Made by a program: the position numbers and the translations under genes
Assembly (NCBI RefSeq): GCF_001561995.1
Contig: NZ_LLWC01000036.1
Location: forward strand, 345,034 to 409,033
DNA: 64,000 bases
Direction: 5' to 3'
From: Polycladidibacter hongkongensis
GTDB lineage: Bacteria > Pseudomonadota > Alphaproteobacteria > Rhizobiales > Stappiaceae
In this document: in pieces, positions 33,351 to 43,123 of the stretch
Position numbering within the stretch: position 1 is the stretch's first letter
Layout of the letters: each line of letters opens with the position of its first letter
Notes under the pieces: generated by a model
The model's input: only the letters and a program-made list of their open reading frames with translations
Databases searched by the model: none
Told to the model about the DNA's origin: nothing

Positions 33351-35024
33351 TTAGAGCATTTCTTTGCTCTTTGCGGATAGCGCCGTACTCGGATCAAGTT
33401 CCCACTCGCCAACATTGCGGGCGTGGGCAACTTCCTCTTCGTCCCAATACCCGATGAGGATGCCCGCCCCGAGCTCGCTTGGCGCGCCTGCGATGATTTT
33501 GTCCGGTGAAATGGTTGTGCGGGTGTGGTGCTGGCGGTACCACGCGAAAAGCGCCTGCGACAAGCGCGCCCGCACATCCGCACAAGCCGGATCCTCGCCG
33601 AGATCATGCAGCTCTTGCGGATCTGAGTGCAAATCATAGAGCATGGGCGCATAGCCTTCGGCATGGATGTATTTCCAGCGCTCATCCATAATCATCGCCA
33701 GGCGGCAATCATCCACCTGTTGATCCAGCTGTACGCGGACGCGGCGATGGGAGTAATCATACTCGCTGACGGCATAGCCGCGCCATGACTGCTGCTTGCC
33801 CTCGCGCAGGATTGGCAACAGCGAGCGGCCTTGCAGAACGTGCTGTTTCTGCGTGCCGCTCATATAGTCCAAAATGGTTGGTGCCAGATCAATGGCTTCA
33901 ACCAGTTGGTCGCTGACCGTGCCACGCTGGCTGTCTGCTGCTGCATCGGGATCCACAACGATAAGCGGAATGCGGGCGGATTGATCGTGGAACAGCTCCT
34001 TTTCGCCAAGCCAATGATCACCTAAATAGTCACCATGGTCAGAACAGAAAATAATCATAGTGTTATCGAGCAGGTCCTGATCCGCCATGAACTGCATCAA
34101 GACACCGATTTGGTCATCAATCTGTTTGATCAGCCCCATGTATGCAGGAATGACGCGTTCGCGCACGCCGTCCTTCGAGAAATTGCGAGAGACACGCTCA
34201 TCCATAAAGGCCGCATAGACGGGGTGGGCGTTTTCCCGCTCTGCTTCACTGCGGATGACGGGCAAAACATCGGCTTCGCTATACATATCGTGGTAAGGGG
34301 CCGGAACGATGTAGGGCCAGTGCGGTTTAATGAGCGACAGATGCAGGCACCAGCCATCCTCTTTGGTCTCGCGCATAAAATCCATCGCACGGCCGATCAT
34401 GTAGGGCGTTTCGGAGTGTTCGCCCTCTACCCTTGCCGGTTTGTCTGCGTGGCGCAGCAACCAGCCATTAAGGAGCTCACCTTTTTCATTCTCGCCGGAG
34501 TTGGCCCAGTGTTCCCACGGGTTCTCTGCGGTAAAACCCTTGTCTTCTAAGTATTTGTCATAGGCAGGCCGTTTGCCGTAGCCAGTGCCCGGGTGCAGGC
34601 CGTCATCGCGCTCATACACCTCAAAGCCGCACTGGGCCACGCGCACGCCGATGATGCTGTCCGGATCGATGCCAAGGCGGGCCATGCCCTCTAAATCAGC
34701 ACGCATGTGCGTTTTGCCAACAAGCACATTGCGCAGGCCTTGCTCGGCAAGATGATCGCCAAGCGTAAGCTCTCCTACCTTAAGCGGCGTACCATTCCAC
34801 GTGCTGCCATGGGCATGAACATAGCGGCCAGTGTAAAAACTCATACGCGAGGGGCCACAAATGGGAGACTGCACATAGGCGCGATTAAACCGGACACCGC
34901 GCGCGGCGAGTCCGTCGATATTGGGCGTATGCAGGTTTGGGTGGCCATAGCAGCTGAGATAATCGAAACGCAGCTGATCACACATAATCCAAAGCACATT
35001 CTTTTTGCGTTGTGTCTTTGCCAT
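33351..35024 (-). CDS. Sulfatase-superfamily hydrolase (arylsulfatase/phosphonate monoester hydrolase type)
   Basis: Protein of 557 residues without signal peptide, so cytosolic. The formylglycine motif C-x-P-S-R is present as CGPSR with Cys56, which a formylglycine-generating enzyme must modify. Metal-binding blocks: IMCDQLRFDYL (Asp16), GKTHM, IFCSDHGDYLGDHWLGEK. Relatives include cytosolic phosphonate monoester hydrolases and choline-sulfatase-like enzymes. The substrate could be a sulfate ester or a phosphonate/phosphate mono- or diester. It stands alone; no sulfatase-modifying gene is in the window. Confidence 0.85.
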   Translation of the reverse strand: MAKTQRKKNVLWIMCDQLRFDYLSCYGHPNLHTPNIDGLAARGVRFNRAYVQSPICGPSRMSFYTGRYVHAHGSTWNGTPLKVGELTLGDHLAEQGLRNVLVGKTHMRADLEGMARLGIDPDSIIGVRVAQCGFEVYERDDGLHPGTGYGKRPAYDKYLEDKGFTAENPWEHWANSGENEKGELLNGWLLRHADKPARVEGEHSETPYMIGRAMDFMRETKEDGWCLHLSLIKPHWPYIVPAPYHDMYSEADVLPVIRSEAERENAHPVYAAFMDERVSRNFSKDGVRERVIPAYMGLIKQIDDQIGVLMQFMADQDLLDNTMIIFCSDHGDYLGDHWLGEKELFHDQSARIPLIVVDPDAAADSQRGTVSDQLVEAIDLAPTILDYMSGTQKQHVLQGRSLLPILREGKQQSWRGYAVSEYDYSHRRVRVQLDQQVDDCRLAMIMDERWKYIHAEGYAPMLYDLHSDPQELHDLGEDPACADVRARLSQALFAWYRQHHTRTTISPDKIIAGAPSELGAGILIGYWDEEEVAHARNVGEWELDPSTALSAKSKEML

Positions 35025-35237
35025 TCATCCCCCAAATCACGCAGTAAACTAACCGAGGCGCCAATTTATACATATTCACGCAAGGCAACCTTCGTATAGT
35101 TGCGACCTCGCCAATTACCTAGATATTTCTACTAGTATATCCTTTGATCTAGGATGCATCTTAGCGCAAGACACCATATTGAAATGCACAGACTTTGCAT
35201 TTTTTCTCAATAATCGTGATTTGGGAAAGGCCTTGGA

Positions 35238-35738
35238 ATGAATGAAACCATTATTCGCCCAGCAGACCTCAGTTCAGATCTTGATCGACTCGTTGAAATC
35301 TACCGAATAGGGGCCGCCCAAGCCTTTCCTGAAGTACCTGCTGCTACCTTTGATCAGTCCCATTTTCTTAATGCTTGCCAAGGTGAGGAGATCTGGGTCG
35401 CAACGCGGCGCAATGTTCTGCTTGGATTTGCCAGTTACTACGAGACCGAACACTTTTTGCACTCGCTGTATGTCGATCCACAATTGCAGGGCATCGGGGT
35501 TGGAACGCTTTTGCTGAGCGCCTTGCTGGAGCATTACCAGCGCGGACACCGGCTGAAAGTTGGCAAAAACAACGAAAAAGCGCGGACCTTCTACGACAGT
35601 CTCGGCTATTTCGACATTACAAAACCGGGAGAGGAAAGCGAAAGCTGGGTGATGCTAAGCTCGCCGCCGTTTTTGCCATTGGGGCGGCTGGAGCGGCTAG
35701 AAAAGCCGCTACGCCATCACATCTTGGAGTGCAGCTAG
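35238..35738 (+). CDS. GNAT-family N-acetyltransferase
   Basis: Protein of 166 residues with one GNAT fold: acetyl-CoA site LYVDPQLQGIGVGTLLLSALLEH (about 76-98), preceded by VLLGFASYYETEHFLHS and followed by VGKNNEKARTFYDSLGY. The C-terminal 30 residues (LGRLERLEKPLRHHILECS region) are an extension. Weak AAAGG before the ATG. Its stop overlaps the stop of the convergent oxidoreductase gene by 4 bp. Acceptor substrate unknown. Confidence 0.85.
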   Translation: MNETIIRPADLSSDLDRLVEIYRIGAAQAFPEVPAATFDQSHFLNACQGEEIWVATRRNVLLGFASYYETEHFLHSLYVDPQLQGIGVGTLLLSALLEHYQRGHRLKVGKNNEKARTFYDSLGYFDITKPGEESESWVMLSSPPFLPLGRLERLEKPLRHHILECS

Positions 35739-36946
35739 GCTGGTTGCATTGCCTGTAGCTCTGCAAGAGTGACCCAGCGGGCGTCTTGGTTTGAGGACCT
35801 TACAGCTGCCGCGATGAAACGCATGCCTTCCAGCCCATCATGCAGGCTGGGATAGTGCTGGTGCGCGGACGCCTCAAGGACTTCGCCCGCCTGTTGGCGA
35901 ATGGCTAAAGCCGCCTCGGCATAGATGTTGGCGAAGGCCTCCAGATACCCCTCTGGATGGCCGCCGGGCACCCTCACCGCACGATTGGCAGCCGCATTGG
36001 CGCCAACACCAGCGCGCGTGAGAATGCGGGTTGACTCACCAAGGGGGGTAAAGCGCAACTGATCAGGGCACTCGTGATCCCACTCCAATCCGGCTTTGCT
36101 GCCATATACTTTTAAAGTCAGCTGATTTTCTTTGCCCGTGGCGATTTGGCTGGCGCAAAGTTGCCCCCGTGCAGGCGCTGCACTGCCAACAGGCTTAAAG
36201 CGCAGCAGCAAGTTGGCATTATCATCAACGCGGCGCCCCTCGACAAAACTGGACAGATCAGCCGCAACGGCTTGTAATTGCAATCCACTTACAAAACTGA
36301 TCAGATTGTAAGCATGGGAGCCGATATCGCCAATCGCTCCACCTGCGCCCGTTTGGGCCGGATCTGTGCGCCAGCTGGCCTGTTTTTGCCCCTCTTGTTC
36401 CAGCGGGGTTGCCAGCCAGTCCTGCAAGTAATCTGCCTTAACAAGGCGGATATCACCCAGTTGCCCCTCAGCAACCAATTGCCGCGCTGCGCGGATCATC
36501 GGGTAGCCGGTATAATTGTGGGTGAGAATAAACAGCGCATTGCTGCGGGCGCCGATAGCGGCAAGCTCTTCTGCCTCTGCCAATTGCGCGGTGAGTGGCT
36601 TGTCGCAAATGACATGAATGCCCGCTTGCAAGAACGCTTTGGCGACTGGAAAGTGCATGTGGTTCGGCGTGGTAATGGCGACAGCGCGTATGCCATCTGG
36701 CCGTGCTGCTTCTGCCTTTGCCATTTGCGCATAAGAGGTATAACAGCGCTCAGGTGCGATCCCCAGCTGTGCGGCGGAGGCCGCCGCCCGTTGCGCATCA
36801 GAGGACAGCGCCCCGGAAACCAGCTGAAAATGCCCATCCATGCGCGCGGCAATGCGATGAACGGCACCGATGAACGCGCCTTGACCGCCCCCCACCATGC
36901 CAAGGGGCAGAGGCTGGGCAGCGAAGGGTTGTGAAAGCTGTGTCAT
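35735..36946 (-). CDS. Gfo/Idh/MocA-family oxidoreductase (second of two)
   Basis: NAD(P)-dependent sugar dehydrogenase/reductase of 403 residues. N-terminal Rossmann fold (LPLGMVGGGQGAFIGAVHRIAA), AITTPNHMHFPVAKAFLQAG, the catalytic CDKPLT motif with its lysine, and a C-terminal domain including GGAIGDIGSHAYNL where the catalytic His lies. Last gene of the leftward sugar operon that starts with the ABC binding protein at 44365. Pairing with the isomerase-family gene at 36978 suggests oxidation or reduction of a 3-keto-sugar or an inositol-like compound. Confidence 0.88.
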   Translation of the reverse strand: MTQLSQPFAAQPLPLGMVGGGQGAFIGAVHRIAARMDGHFQLVSGALSSDAQRAAASAAQLGIAPERCYTSYAQMAKAEAARPDGIRAVAITTPNHMHFPVAKAFLQAGIHVICDKPLTAQLAEAEELAAIGARSNALFILTHNYTGYPMIRAARQLVAEGQLGDIRLVKADYLQDWLATPLEQEGQKQASWRTDPAQTGAGGAIGDIGSHAYNLISFVSGLQLQAVAADLSSFVEGRRVDDNANLLLRFKPVGSAAPARGQLCASQIATGKENQLTLKVYGSKAGLEWDHECPDQLRFTPLGESTRILTRAGVGANAAANRAVRVPGGHPEGYLEAFANIYAEAALAIRQQAGEVLEASAHQHYPSLHDGLEGMRFIAAAVRSSNQDARWVTLAELQAMQPA

Positions 36947-36977
36947 AGAAGTTTCCCGCTTGCTTTACTGGTGAGGC

Positions 36978-38060
36978 TTACGCGTCTTGCAAACCGAGGA
37001 GGCCGCGCAGCTGCGCCTTATCCGGACTGCCGCCTGCAAAGTCATCAAAGGCCTTATCTGTGGTTTCAATAATGTGGCGCTTGATAAAGGGCGCCCCCTC
37101 AGCGGCGCCTACCTCGGCGCTTTTCAGGCAGCATTCCCATTCCAGCACCGCCCAACCATCGTAGCCGTATTGCGCCAGACGGGAGAAAATACCAGCGAAG
37201 TCTACCTGACCATCTCCGAGGGAGCGGAACCGCCCTGCCCTGTTTGTCCACCCTTGATAGCCGGAGTATACGCCTTGGCGGCCACTTGGATTGAACTCTG
37301 CATCCTTGACATGAAAGGCCGAGATGCGCTCGTGATAGATGTCGATAAACTGCAAGTAATCCAGCTGCTGAAGCAGGAAATGGGAGGGATCATAATTGAT
37401 GCAGCAACGGGGATGGTTTTCTAGCTTCTCCAGAAACATCTCGAAAGTTATGCCATCAAACACATCTTCGCCCGGGTGGATCTCGAAGCCAACATCTACG
37501 CCATTGTCTTCATAGGCATCAAGTATGGGGCGCCAGCGGCGGGCAAGCTCGGTAAATGCCTCGTCAATCAGGCCATCCGGGCGCTGAGGCCATGGATACA
37601 GATAGGGAAAAGCCAAAGCACCGGTGAAAGAAACCGAGCCATCAAGGCCAAGATTACGGCTGGCTTTGGCAGCGTGGAGCATTTGCTCGCTCGCCCATTT
37701 TTGCCGCTCCCAAGGTTTGCCATGCACTTGCTCCGGGGCAAAGCTATCAAAGAGGGTGTCATAGGCCGGATGCACCGCCACGAGCTGACCAAGCAGGTGT
37801 GTGGACAGCTCGGTAATGACAACGCCATTTTGCGCACAAATGCCAATGAGCTCATCGCAATAATCTTTTGAGTTGGCGGCCTTTTTCAGATCAATGAAGC
37901 GGCTGTCCCAAGCGGGCACCTGTATGCCGCCATATCCCAGATCAGCGGCCCAACGGCTGACCGAGCCCAGTGAATTGAAAGGCGCGTCATCTGAAGCGAA
38001 CTGCGCCAGAAAAATGCCAGCGCCGCGCATGGTGCTCGGTGTCGTGTTTCGATGTGTCAT
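36978..38060 (-). CDS. Sugar phosphate isomerase/epimerase family protein (larger member)
   Basis: TIM-barrel protein of about 360 residues in the xylose-isomerase-like family. Metal ligands appear in order: Glu in VGFEIHPGEDV, Asp in INYDPSHFLL, His in ISAFHVKDAEF and Glu in AVLEWEC. The ATG at 38060 is chosen; a TTG at 38090 would extend it by ten residues. Members of this family do isomerisation, epimerisation, dehydration or beta-elimination of keto-sugars and inositols. It follows a Gfo/Idh gene by about 100 bp and is followed by another 31 bp on. Confidence 0.85.
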   Translation of the reverse strand: MTHRNTTPSTMRGAGIFLAQFASDDAPFNSLGSVSRWAADLGYGGIQVPAWDSRFIDLKKAANSKDYCDELIGICAQNGVVITELSTHLLGQLVAVHPAYDTLFDSFAPEQVHGKPWERQKWASEQMLHAAKASRNLGLDGSVSFTGALAFPYLYPWPQRPDGLIDEAFTELARRWRPILDAYEDNGVDVGFEIHPGEDVFDGITFEMFLEKLENHPRCCINYDPSHFLLQQLDYLQFIDIYHERISAFHVKDAEFNPSGRQGVYSGYQGWTNRAGRFRSLGDGQVDFAGIFSRLAQYGYDGWAVLEWECCLKSAEVGAAEGAPFIKRHIIETTDKAFDDFAGGSPDKAQLRGLLGLQDA

Positions 38061-38159
38061 AGCGTTTGCAGGCGCAAGGCCCCTCCCCAACCGATTGCAA
38101 AAGAGAAGAGCAACGCTGCAAACCTAGATGGATGTAGCGTTGCTCCAGCTTGTATTCAC

Positions 38160-39311
38160 TTAGGCGGTAACCGGCGCTGCCAGCATTGCCTCTGCCACTT
38201 GCGGCGTTAGAGCTTGCGGGCGTTCACAGGTGGTGGTGAGTTCTTGGAACGCACCTGTTTCACCGGAGGTCAGGATCGCGGTCATGATTTCCACCACGTG
38301 CAAGGCCATTTCGAAGGAACAGCGATGTGGACGCCCTGCCATGATTGCCTCTGCCAGATCTGCAAGACCAGCTCCGCGATAGTTCGCCTGCGGATTTGCC
38401 TTATCCAAATCGTGGTTATTGACCGCGAAGGCGTGGGCATATTCCGGCAGGGCTACGGGCTCTTTTGAGGAGTTGGTCAAAGAAAGATCGCCGCCAAAGA
38501 AGTTGGGATCCGGTATCAGGAGAGTTCCAGCCTCGCCATAAAGCTCCATGGGCTTGTGATTGTTTTGCCAAACATCCCAGCTCGCCCCCAAGGTGATGAT
38601 TGCCCCACTGGTAAACTGCAGCAGCGCATGGATGGTGGTTGGGGTTTCGACTTCGATTTTCTGGCCGTAAAGGGGCTGGGAGGTGATTGTCCGTTCCGGT
38701 GCAGGAATTGACGACATCGCGCCAACTTTGGTAACCGGACCAAGCAGTTGGACCAGATTGGTGATGTAGTAGGGGCCGAGATCCAGCACAGGACCGCCGC
38801 CGGGCTTAAAGAAGAAAGCCGGATTGGGGTGCCATGCTTCCATGCCGTGGCTCATCACATGGCAGGTGCCAGATGTGATTTTGCCAAGATCGCCTTGATC
38901 AATGAGGGCGCGGGCATGTTGGTGCGTACCGCCCAGGAATGTATCTGGTGCAGAGGCGATGCGTAAGCCGCGCTGTTCGGCGATAACACCAAGCTCTTTA
39001 CCCTCTGCCGCTGTCAAGCAAAAGGGCTTTTCTGAATAGACATGTTTACCGGCTTCCAAAATTGCCTTGGAGACTTCGAAATGCGCGGCAGGAACGGTTA
39101 GATTAACAATAATATCAATATCTTGTGCGGATAGAAGCTCATCAATACTGAGGGCTTTCACGCCATAGCTTTCGGCCTGTGCCTGTGCCGCTTGCGGGCT
39201 TAAATCTGCGCAGGCGCGCAGCTCCACTGCTTTAAACAGGGGGGCGAGGGTGAAATAGGTCGTCGAGATATTACCGCAGCCGATAATTCCGACCCCGAGT
39301 GCTTTTGTCAT
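38160..39311 (-). CDS. Gfo/Idh/MocA-family oxidoreductase (first of two)
   Basis: Of 383 residues: Rossmann motif GVGIIGCGNISTTYF (about 6-20), VNLTVPAAHFEVSKAILEAGKHVYSEKPF with the catalytic EKP lysine, then DTFLGGTHQHARALID and GGGPVLDLGPYYITNL. These last segments are typical of members acting on glycosides or inositol. It lies between two isomerase/epimerase-family genes in the sugar ABC operon. Only modest similarity by eye to the other Gfo/Idh protein here, so the two probably do different steps. Confidence 0.88.
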   Translation of the reverse strand: MTKALGVGIIGCGNISTTYFTLAPLFKAVELRACADLSPQAAQAQAESYGVKALSIDELLSAQDIDIIVNLTVPAAHFEVSKAILEAGKHVYSEKPFCLTAAEGKELGVIAEQRGLRIASAPDTFLGGTHQHARALIDQGDLGKITSGTCHVMSHGMEAWHPNPAFFFKPGGGPVLDLGPYYITNLVQLLGPVTKVGAMSSIPAPERTITSQPLYGQKIEVETPTTIHALLQFTSGAIITLGASWDVWQNNHKPMELYGEAGTLLIPDPNFFGGDLSLTNSSKEPVALPEYAHAFAVNNHDLDKANPQANYRGAGLADLAEAIMAGRPHRCSFEMALHVVEIMTAILTSGETGAFQELTTTCERPQALTPQVAEAMLAAPVTA

Positions 39312-39386
39312 AGTGTCCTCCCATGGCGCTAAAGCGCCGAAAGGGGTTCCGAACGGAGCCCCTTCAACTACAAAAATTCGTCGCAG

Positions 39387-40133
39387 CTATGCGCCTGCCA
39401 ATGTCTCGATTGAACGCCCGGCGAAGCGGGCAAAGTCTGAGGGATTATCGTGCTCCATCACAAACACTTTTGCATTGGTCAGTCTTTTGAGCTCTGGCAA
39501 TAGATCCAGCCAGCCGACCACGCCATGACCGACATCTGCCCAGCCATCTTCCTCGGTGTTTTCTCCGCTTGAGGCGATATCTTTGACATGCAATGCGGAA
39601 ATCCGAGGACCGTACTTTTCTGCCCATGCGAGCGGATCTTCACCGGCGCGCACCGTCCAACCCACATCCATTTCCCATGCAAGGTTCTTCGCGGTTTGCA
39701 TGAGAACATCCATCGGGATTGAGCCATCGGGCAGAGCGAAAAACTCAAAGTCGTGATTGTGCCACCCAAAACCAAAGCCGCGCTTAGCGAGCTGGGTGCC
39801 AATGGCTTCCAGACGACGTGCAAAGTCTCCCCACCCTGCACGATCCGTCGGGCGCTCTTCTGGCGCGAGATACGGGGCGTAAATTGTTTTTACGCCCAGT
39901 ATTTTTGCTAGTGACAACACCTCGTCCAGCCGCTCTTCCAGCATTTGCGGACCTATATGAGCTGTGGGCATGGTGATGTTGTTGTCATCCATGAGCTTGC
40001 GGAAGGCATCAGGCTGTTCAAACACCCCGAAGAAACCTTCAACCTGCGTATATCCCATTTTCGAGATCTGAGCGATCACTTCGTCCCACGGCATAAAATT
40101 GCGGGCACTGTAAAGTTGCATCGAAAGATCCAT
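39387..40133 (-). CDS. Sugar phosphate isomerase/epimerase family protein (smaller member)
   Basis: TIM-barrel protein of 248 residues. It begins MDLSMQLYSARNF with GGGAGG just upstream, which is why the ATG at 40133 is preferred to that at 40169. Metal-site residues: His in GFGWHNHDFEF, Asp in WEMDVGWTV, His in SALHVKDIA, Glu in VFVMEHDNP. Comparable proteins act on keto-sugars, including 3-keto-glycoside lyases/hydratases. First catabolic gene after the ABC ATPase, 50 bp away. Confidence 0.85.
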   Translation of the reverse strand: MDLSMQLYSARNFMPWDEVIAQISKMGYTQVEGFFGVFEQPDAFRKLMDDNNITMPTAHIGPQMLEERLDEVLSLAKILGVKTIYAPYLAPEERPTDRAGWGDFARRLEAIGTQLAKRGFGFGWHNHDFEFFALPDGSIPMDVLMQTAKNLAWEMDVGWTVRAGEDPLAWAEKYGPRISALHVKDIASSGENTEEDGWADVGHGVVGWLDLLPELKRLTNAKVFVMEHDNPSDFARFAGRSIETLAGA

Positions 40134-40183
40134 GATGCCTCCCAAGCTCACGAATACAAGTCGTGACAAGTATAGATTATTTA

Positions 40184-41269
40184 CTACAGTCTAAGTTCGC
40201 TCTCCAAATTAAATAGAGATGCGCAATGAGGATCAAATCCAACCTCAATTACATCACCATTAGCTATCTGAACTCTGCCGTCAATACGGAAACGAAAAGT
40301 TTGATCAGCAATTTTTGACCAAACTTGCGTATCAGAACCCATAGGTTCGAAGACATCTACTTTAACTGTAGTTTTGAATGGTGCATCTGCCGCTGCGTCG
40401 CCGTGAACCACATGTTCAGGACGAATACCGAACCAAACCGGCGTCTCACCAATAGGTTGGCTTGCGAATTCATAGCCGGAAAGTGGGATTTCCACCTCAC
40501 CACTGCGGAATACAGGCGGTTTGCCTTCGCTGACCGTTCCCTTGATGAAGTTCATTGATGGCGAACCAATAAAGCCAGCAACATACTTGTTTTGCGGCCT
40601 GTTGTAGATGTTAGCCGGTGTATCAAGCTGTTGGATCTTGCCGCCTTTCATAATGGCGATGCGATCAGCAAGTGTCATAGCCTCGATCTGATCGTGGGTC
40701 ACGTAGATCATGGTGTTGCCAAGACGCTGGTGCAACTGCTTGATTTCAACACGCAGCTCGGTCCGCAGCTTGGCATCAAGGTTGGACAACGGCTCATCAA
40801 AGAGGAAGACGTCCACGTCGCGCACCAGTGCACGCCCAATGGCTACGCGCTGGCGCTGACCGCCGGAAAGCGCCGCCGGTTTACGTTGAAGAAATGGCTC
40901 GATTTGCAACATATCCGCAGCTTTGGCGATGCGCTTCTCGATTTCCTCTTTTGGGATACCTGCGTTTTTTAAACCGAAAGCAAGGTTACCATAAACTGTC
41001 ATCTGCGGGTAAAGCGCGTAGGATTGAAACACCATGCCGATGCCTCGATCCTTTGGCTCTTCCCAAGTGACGTTTTTGTTATTGATGAAGATCTGACCTT
41101 CAGAAATATCCAGCAAGCCGGCAATGCAGTTCAAAAGAGTAGATTTACCGCAGCCAGACGAGCCCAGAAGGACAAGAAATTCACCTTCACCGATGTCCAG
41201 ATCAAGGTTGTTCAGGACGGTTGTTTGGCCGAAACGGAGGGCGAGATCGCGGATTTCGATAGAGTTCAT
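40184..41269 (-). CDS. Carbohydrate ABC transporter ATP-binding protein (MalK/UgpC type)
   Basis: ATPase of 361 residues that powers the sugar importer. Walker [11 protein letters not shown]-loop VFQSYALYP, signature LSGGQRQR, Walker [17 protein letters not shown] and H-loop THDQ are intact. The C-terminal half (about 240-360) is the MalK-type regulatory TOBE domain, with WFGIRPEHV. One such ATPase may serve several importers. It follows the second permease gene by 5 bp. Confidence 0.94.
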   Translation of the reverse strand: MNSIEIRDLALRFGQTTVLNNLDLDIGEGEFLVLLGSSGCGKSTLLNCIAGLLDISEGQIFINNKNVTWEEPKDRGIGMVFQSYALYPQMTVYGNLAFGLKNAGIPKEEIEKRIAKAADMLQIEPFLQRKPAALSGGQRQRVAIGRALVRDVDVFLFDEPLSNLDAKLRTELRVEIKQLHQRLGNTMIYVTHDQIEAMTLADRIAIMKGGKIQQLDTPANIYNRPQNKYVAGFIGSPSMNFIKGTVSEGKPPVFRSGEVEIPLSGYEFASQPIGETPVWFGIRPEHVVHGDAAADAPFKTTVKVDVFEPMGSDTQVWSKIADQTFRFRIDGRVQIANGDVIEVGFDPHCASLFNLESELRL

Positions 41270-41274
41270 GGTTG

Positions 41275-42159
41275 TTATCCTTTGACTGCGCCGGCTGCAA
41301 TACCGCGTACAAAATATCTTCCCGACAAGAAGTAGATCACGAGAGGAACAGAAGCTGTTAGGATGGTGGCCGCCATGTTTACGTTGTATTCTTTGACGCC
41401 CATTGTGGTGTTTACAATGTTGTTAAGCTGAACAGTCATCGGGAAGTTCTTGACCCCGGCAAAGACAATGCCGAAGAGGAAGTCATTCCAGATCCCTGTG
41501 ACCTGAAGGATTACCGCAACCACGAAGATCGGGGTCGACATTGGCAGCAGCACCTTCCAGTAGATACCCCAGAAACCAGAGCCATCTACACGCGCCGCTT
41601 TGAACAATTCTTGAGGCAATGCGGCGAAGTAATTACGGAAAATCAGCGTCAGCAGTGGCATGCCGAAGATGGTGTGAATGAAGATCACGGCCCAAAGGGA
41701 GCCAAAGATACCCATTTCACGGGTGATGATTACGAGGGGGTAGAGCATCACCTGATAAGGAATGAAGGAACCGAAGATCAAGATGCCAAAAAAGACTTCC
41801 GAACCTTTGAAGCGCCAGTTGACCAAGGCATAGCCATTGATAGAGGCGATTGCGATAGACGCGATAACACTTGGGACTGTAATCTTGACTGAATTCCAGA
41901 AACCGACCTTCAAGCCTTCACAATAAAGACCGGTGCAAGCGCTGTCCCATGCTTTAATCCAGGGGGCGAATGTCACTTCCATTGGGGGTGCAAAGATATT
42001 GCCCATGCGAATTTCAGGCATACCTTTTAGAGAGGTGACGAGCATAACATAAAGTGGCAGCGCGTAATACAGAGCCGCAAACGCCAAGGCAGTGTAGAGC
42101 ATAATGCGGCCGGGGGCGATCACCTTACGCGGGCGTGGGCCTTTTGGTTCTTTTAACAT
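41275..42159 (-). CDS. Carbohydrate ABC transporter permease (MalG type)
   Basis: Inner-membrane protein of 294 residues with about six helices. The start at 42159 has GAGG 6 nt upstream; a TTG at 42171 is less likely. After a basic N-terminus (PKGPRPRKV) come helix 1 and the periplasmic loop, then the EAA motif region ([24 protein letters not shown]), which docks on the ATPase. It forms a pair with the MalF-type permease encoded just upstream. Confidence 0.93.
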   Translation of the reverse strand: MLKEPKGPRPRKVIAPGRIMLYTALAFAALYYALPLYVMLVTSLKGMPEIRMGNIFAPPMEVTFAPWIKAWDSACTGLYCEGLKVGFWNSVKITVPSVIASIAIASINGYALVNWRFKGSEVFFGILIFGSFIPYQVMLYPLVIITREMGIFGSLWAVIFIHTIFGMPLLTLIFRNYFAALPQELFKAARVDGSGFWGIYWKVLLPMSTPIFVVAVILQVTGIWNDFLFGIVFAGVKNFPMTVQLNNIVNTTMGVKEYNVNMAATILTASVPLVIYFLSGRYFVRGIAAGAVKG

Positions 42160-42167
42160 CTGCAACC

Positions 42168-43061
42168 TCAATTCTTATTTTTTCTGCCGTATTCCATGTA
42201 GAACCACGGGATCAGGATAATGAGGACGGTAATCAGCATCATGGTAGAGGCGGCCATTGCCTGACCCAGATTGGCACGTTCGAACAACCAGCTATAGACA
42301 TAGCGGGCGGGAACATCCGAGGCGTTGCCCGGGCCACCGTTGGTCATGGCGACAACAAGATCGTAGAGCTTGACGATACCTGAGGCGACGATCACCAGCG
42401 CAGTTACGAACACACCGCGCATCATGGGAATGACGACCTGAATGTAGGTTTTCCATGCCGGGATGCCGTCAACACGAGAGGCTTTCCAGATCTGGTTATC
42501 GACAGCACGCAGACCTGCCAGCAGAAGCACCATGGCAAAGCCGGTTATCTGCCAAACCCCCGCGATCAAGATCGCGTAGATGACCGTGTCGCGATTTGAG
42601 ATGAGATCGAATTCGAAATTCTCAAAACCAAGCTGACGAACAGTTTCCTGAATACCCAAAGTGGGATTGAGAACCCACTGCCAGACAACACCTGTTACGA
42701 TGAAAGACATGGCGTAGGGATAGAGGTAGATGGTACGGAACACGCTTTCAAAGCGGATCTTCTGATCTAGGAAAGCTGCAAGAATGAACCCGATAGTCAG
42801 CGCGAAGACGATGGTGAAGACACCATAAATCGCAATATTCTCGACAGCGATGTTCCAGCGCGAAGAGCCGAAAAGACGTTCATATTGTTGGAACCCAACA
42901 AAATCGGTCGTTGGCAGAGAGCGTGAAGACGTAAATGAATAAACAACTGTCCAAATAGAACAACCAATGAAAACGACGAGGGATGTCAGTATCATCGGGA
43001 TAGCTGCAATCTTCGCAGGAAAATTGCGAAGCCAGAAGACCTTAGGTTGGCCAGCTGACAT
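42168..43061 (-). CDS. Carbohydrate ABC transporter permease (MalF type)
   Basis: Inner-membrane protein of 297 residues with about six helices: the first at about residues 15-37 (IAAIPMILTSLVVFIGC), the EAA-type docking loop at LRAVDNQIWKASRVDGIPAWKTY. A VSNGGPGN-like segment (MTNGGPGNASDVPARYVY) typical of this subfamily follows. First permease after the binding-protein gene, from which it is separated by a hairpin. Confidence 0.93.
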   Translation of the reverse strand: MSAGQPKVFWLRNFPAKIAAIPMILTSLVVFIGCSIWTVVYSFTSSRSLPTTDFVGFQQYERLFGSSRWNIAVENIAIYGVFTIVFALTIGFILAAFLDQKIRFESVFRTIYLYPYAMSFIVTGVVWQWVLNPTLGIQETVRQLGFENFEFDLISNRDTVIYAILIAGVWQITGFAMVLLLAGLRAVDNQIWKASRVDGIPAWKTYIQVVIPMMRGVFVTALVIVASGIVKLYDLVVAMTNGGPGNASDVPARYVYSWLFERANLGQAMAASTMMLITVLIILIPWFYMEYGRKNKN

Positions 43062-43083
43062 GTAGACCTCCCGGAACCGGGCC

Positions 43084-43104
43084 CCTCCCTCTAAGCGAGG
43101 GAGG
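43084..43104 (-). promoter_or_regulatory. Intergenic hairpin between sugar-binding protein and permease genes
   Basis: Perfect 8-bp stem CCTCCCTC / GAGGGAGG with a 5-nt loop, 20 bp after the binding-protein stop codon. Same position as the hairpins in the amino-acid ABC and TRAP operons of this window; likely allows higher binding-protein output. Confidence 0.6.
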
Positions 43105-43123
43105 AGCTCCTTATCCTTATTTT

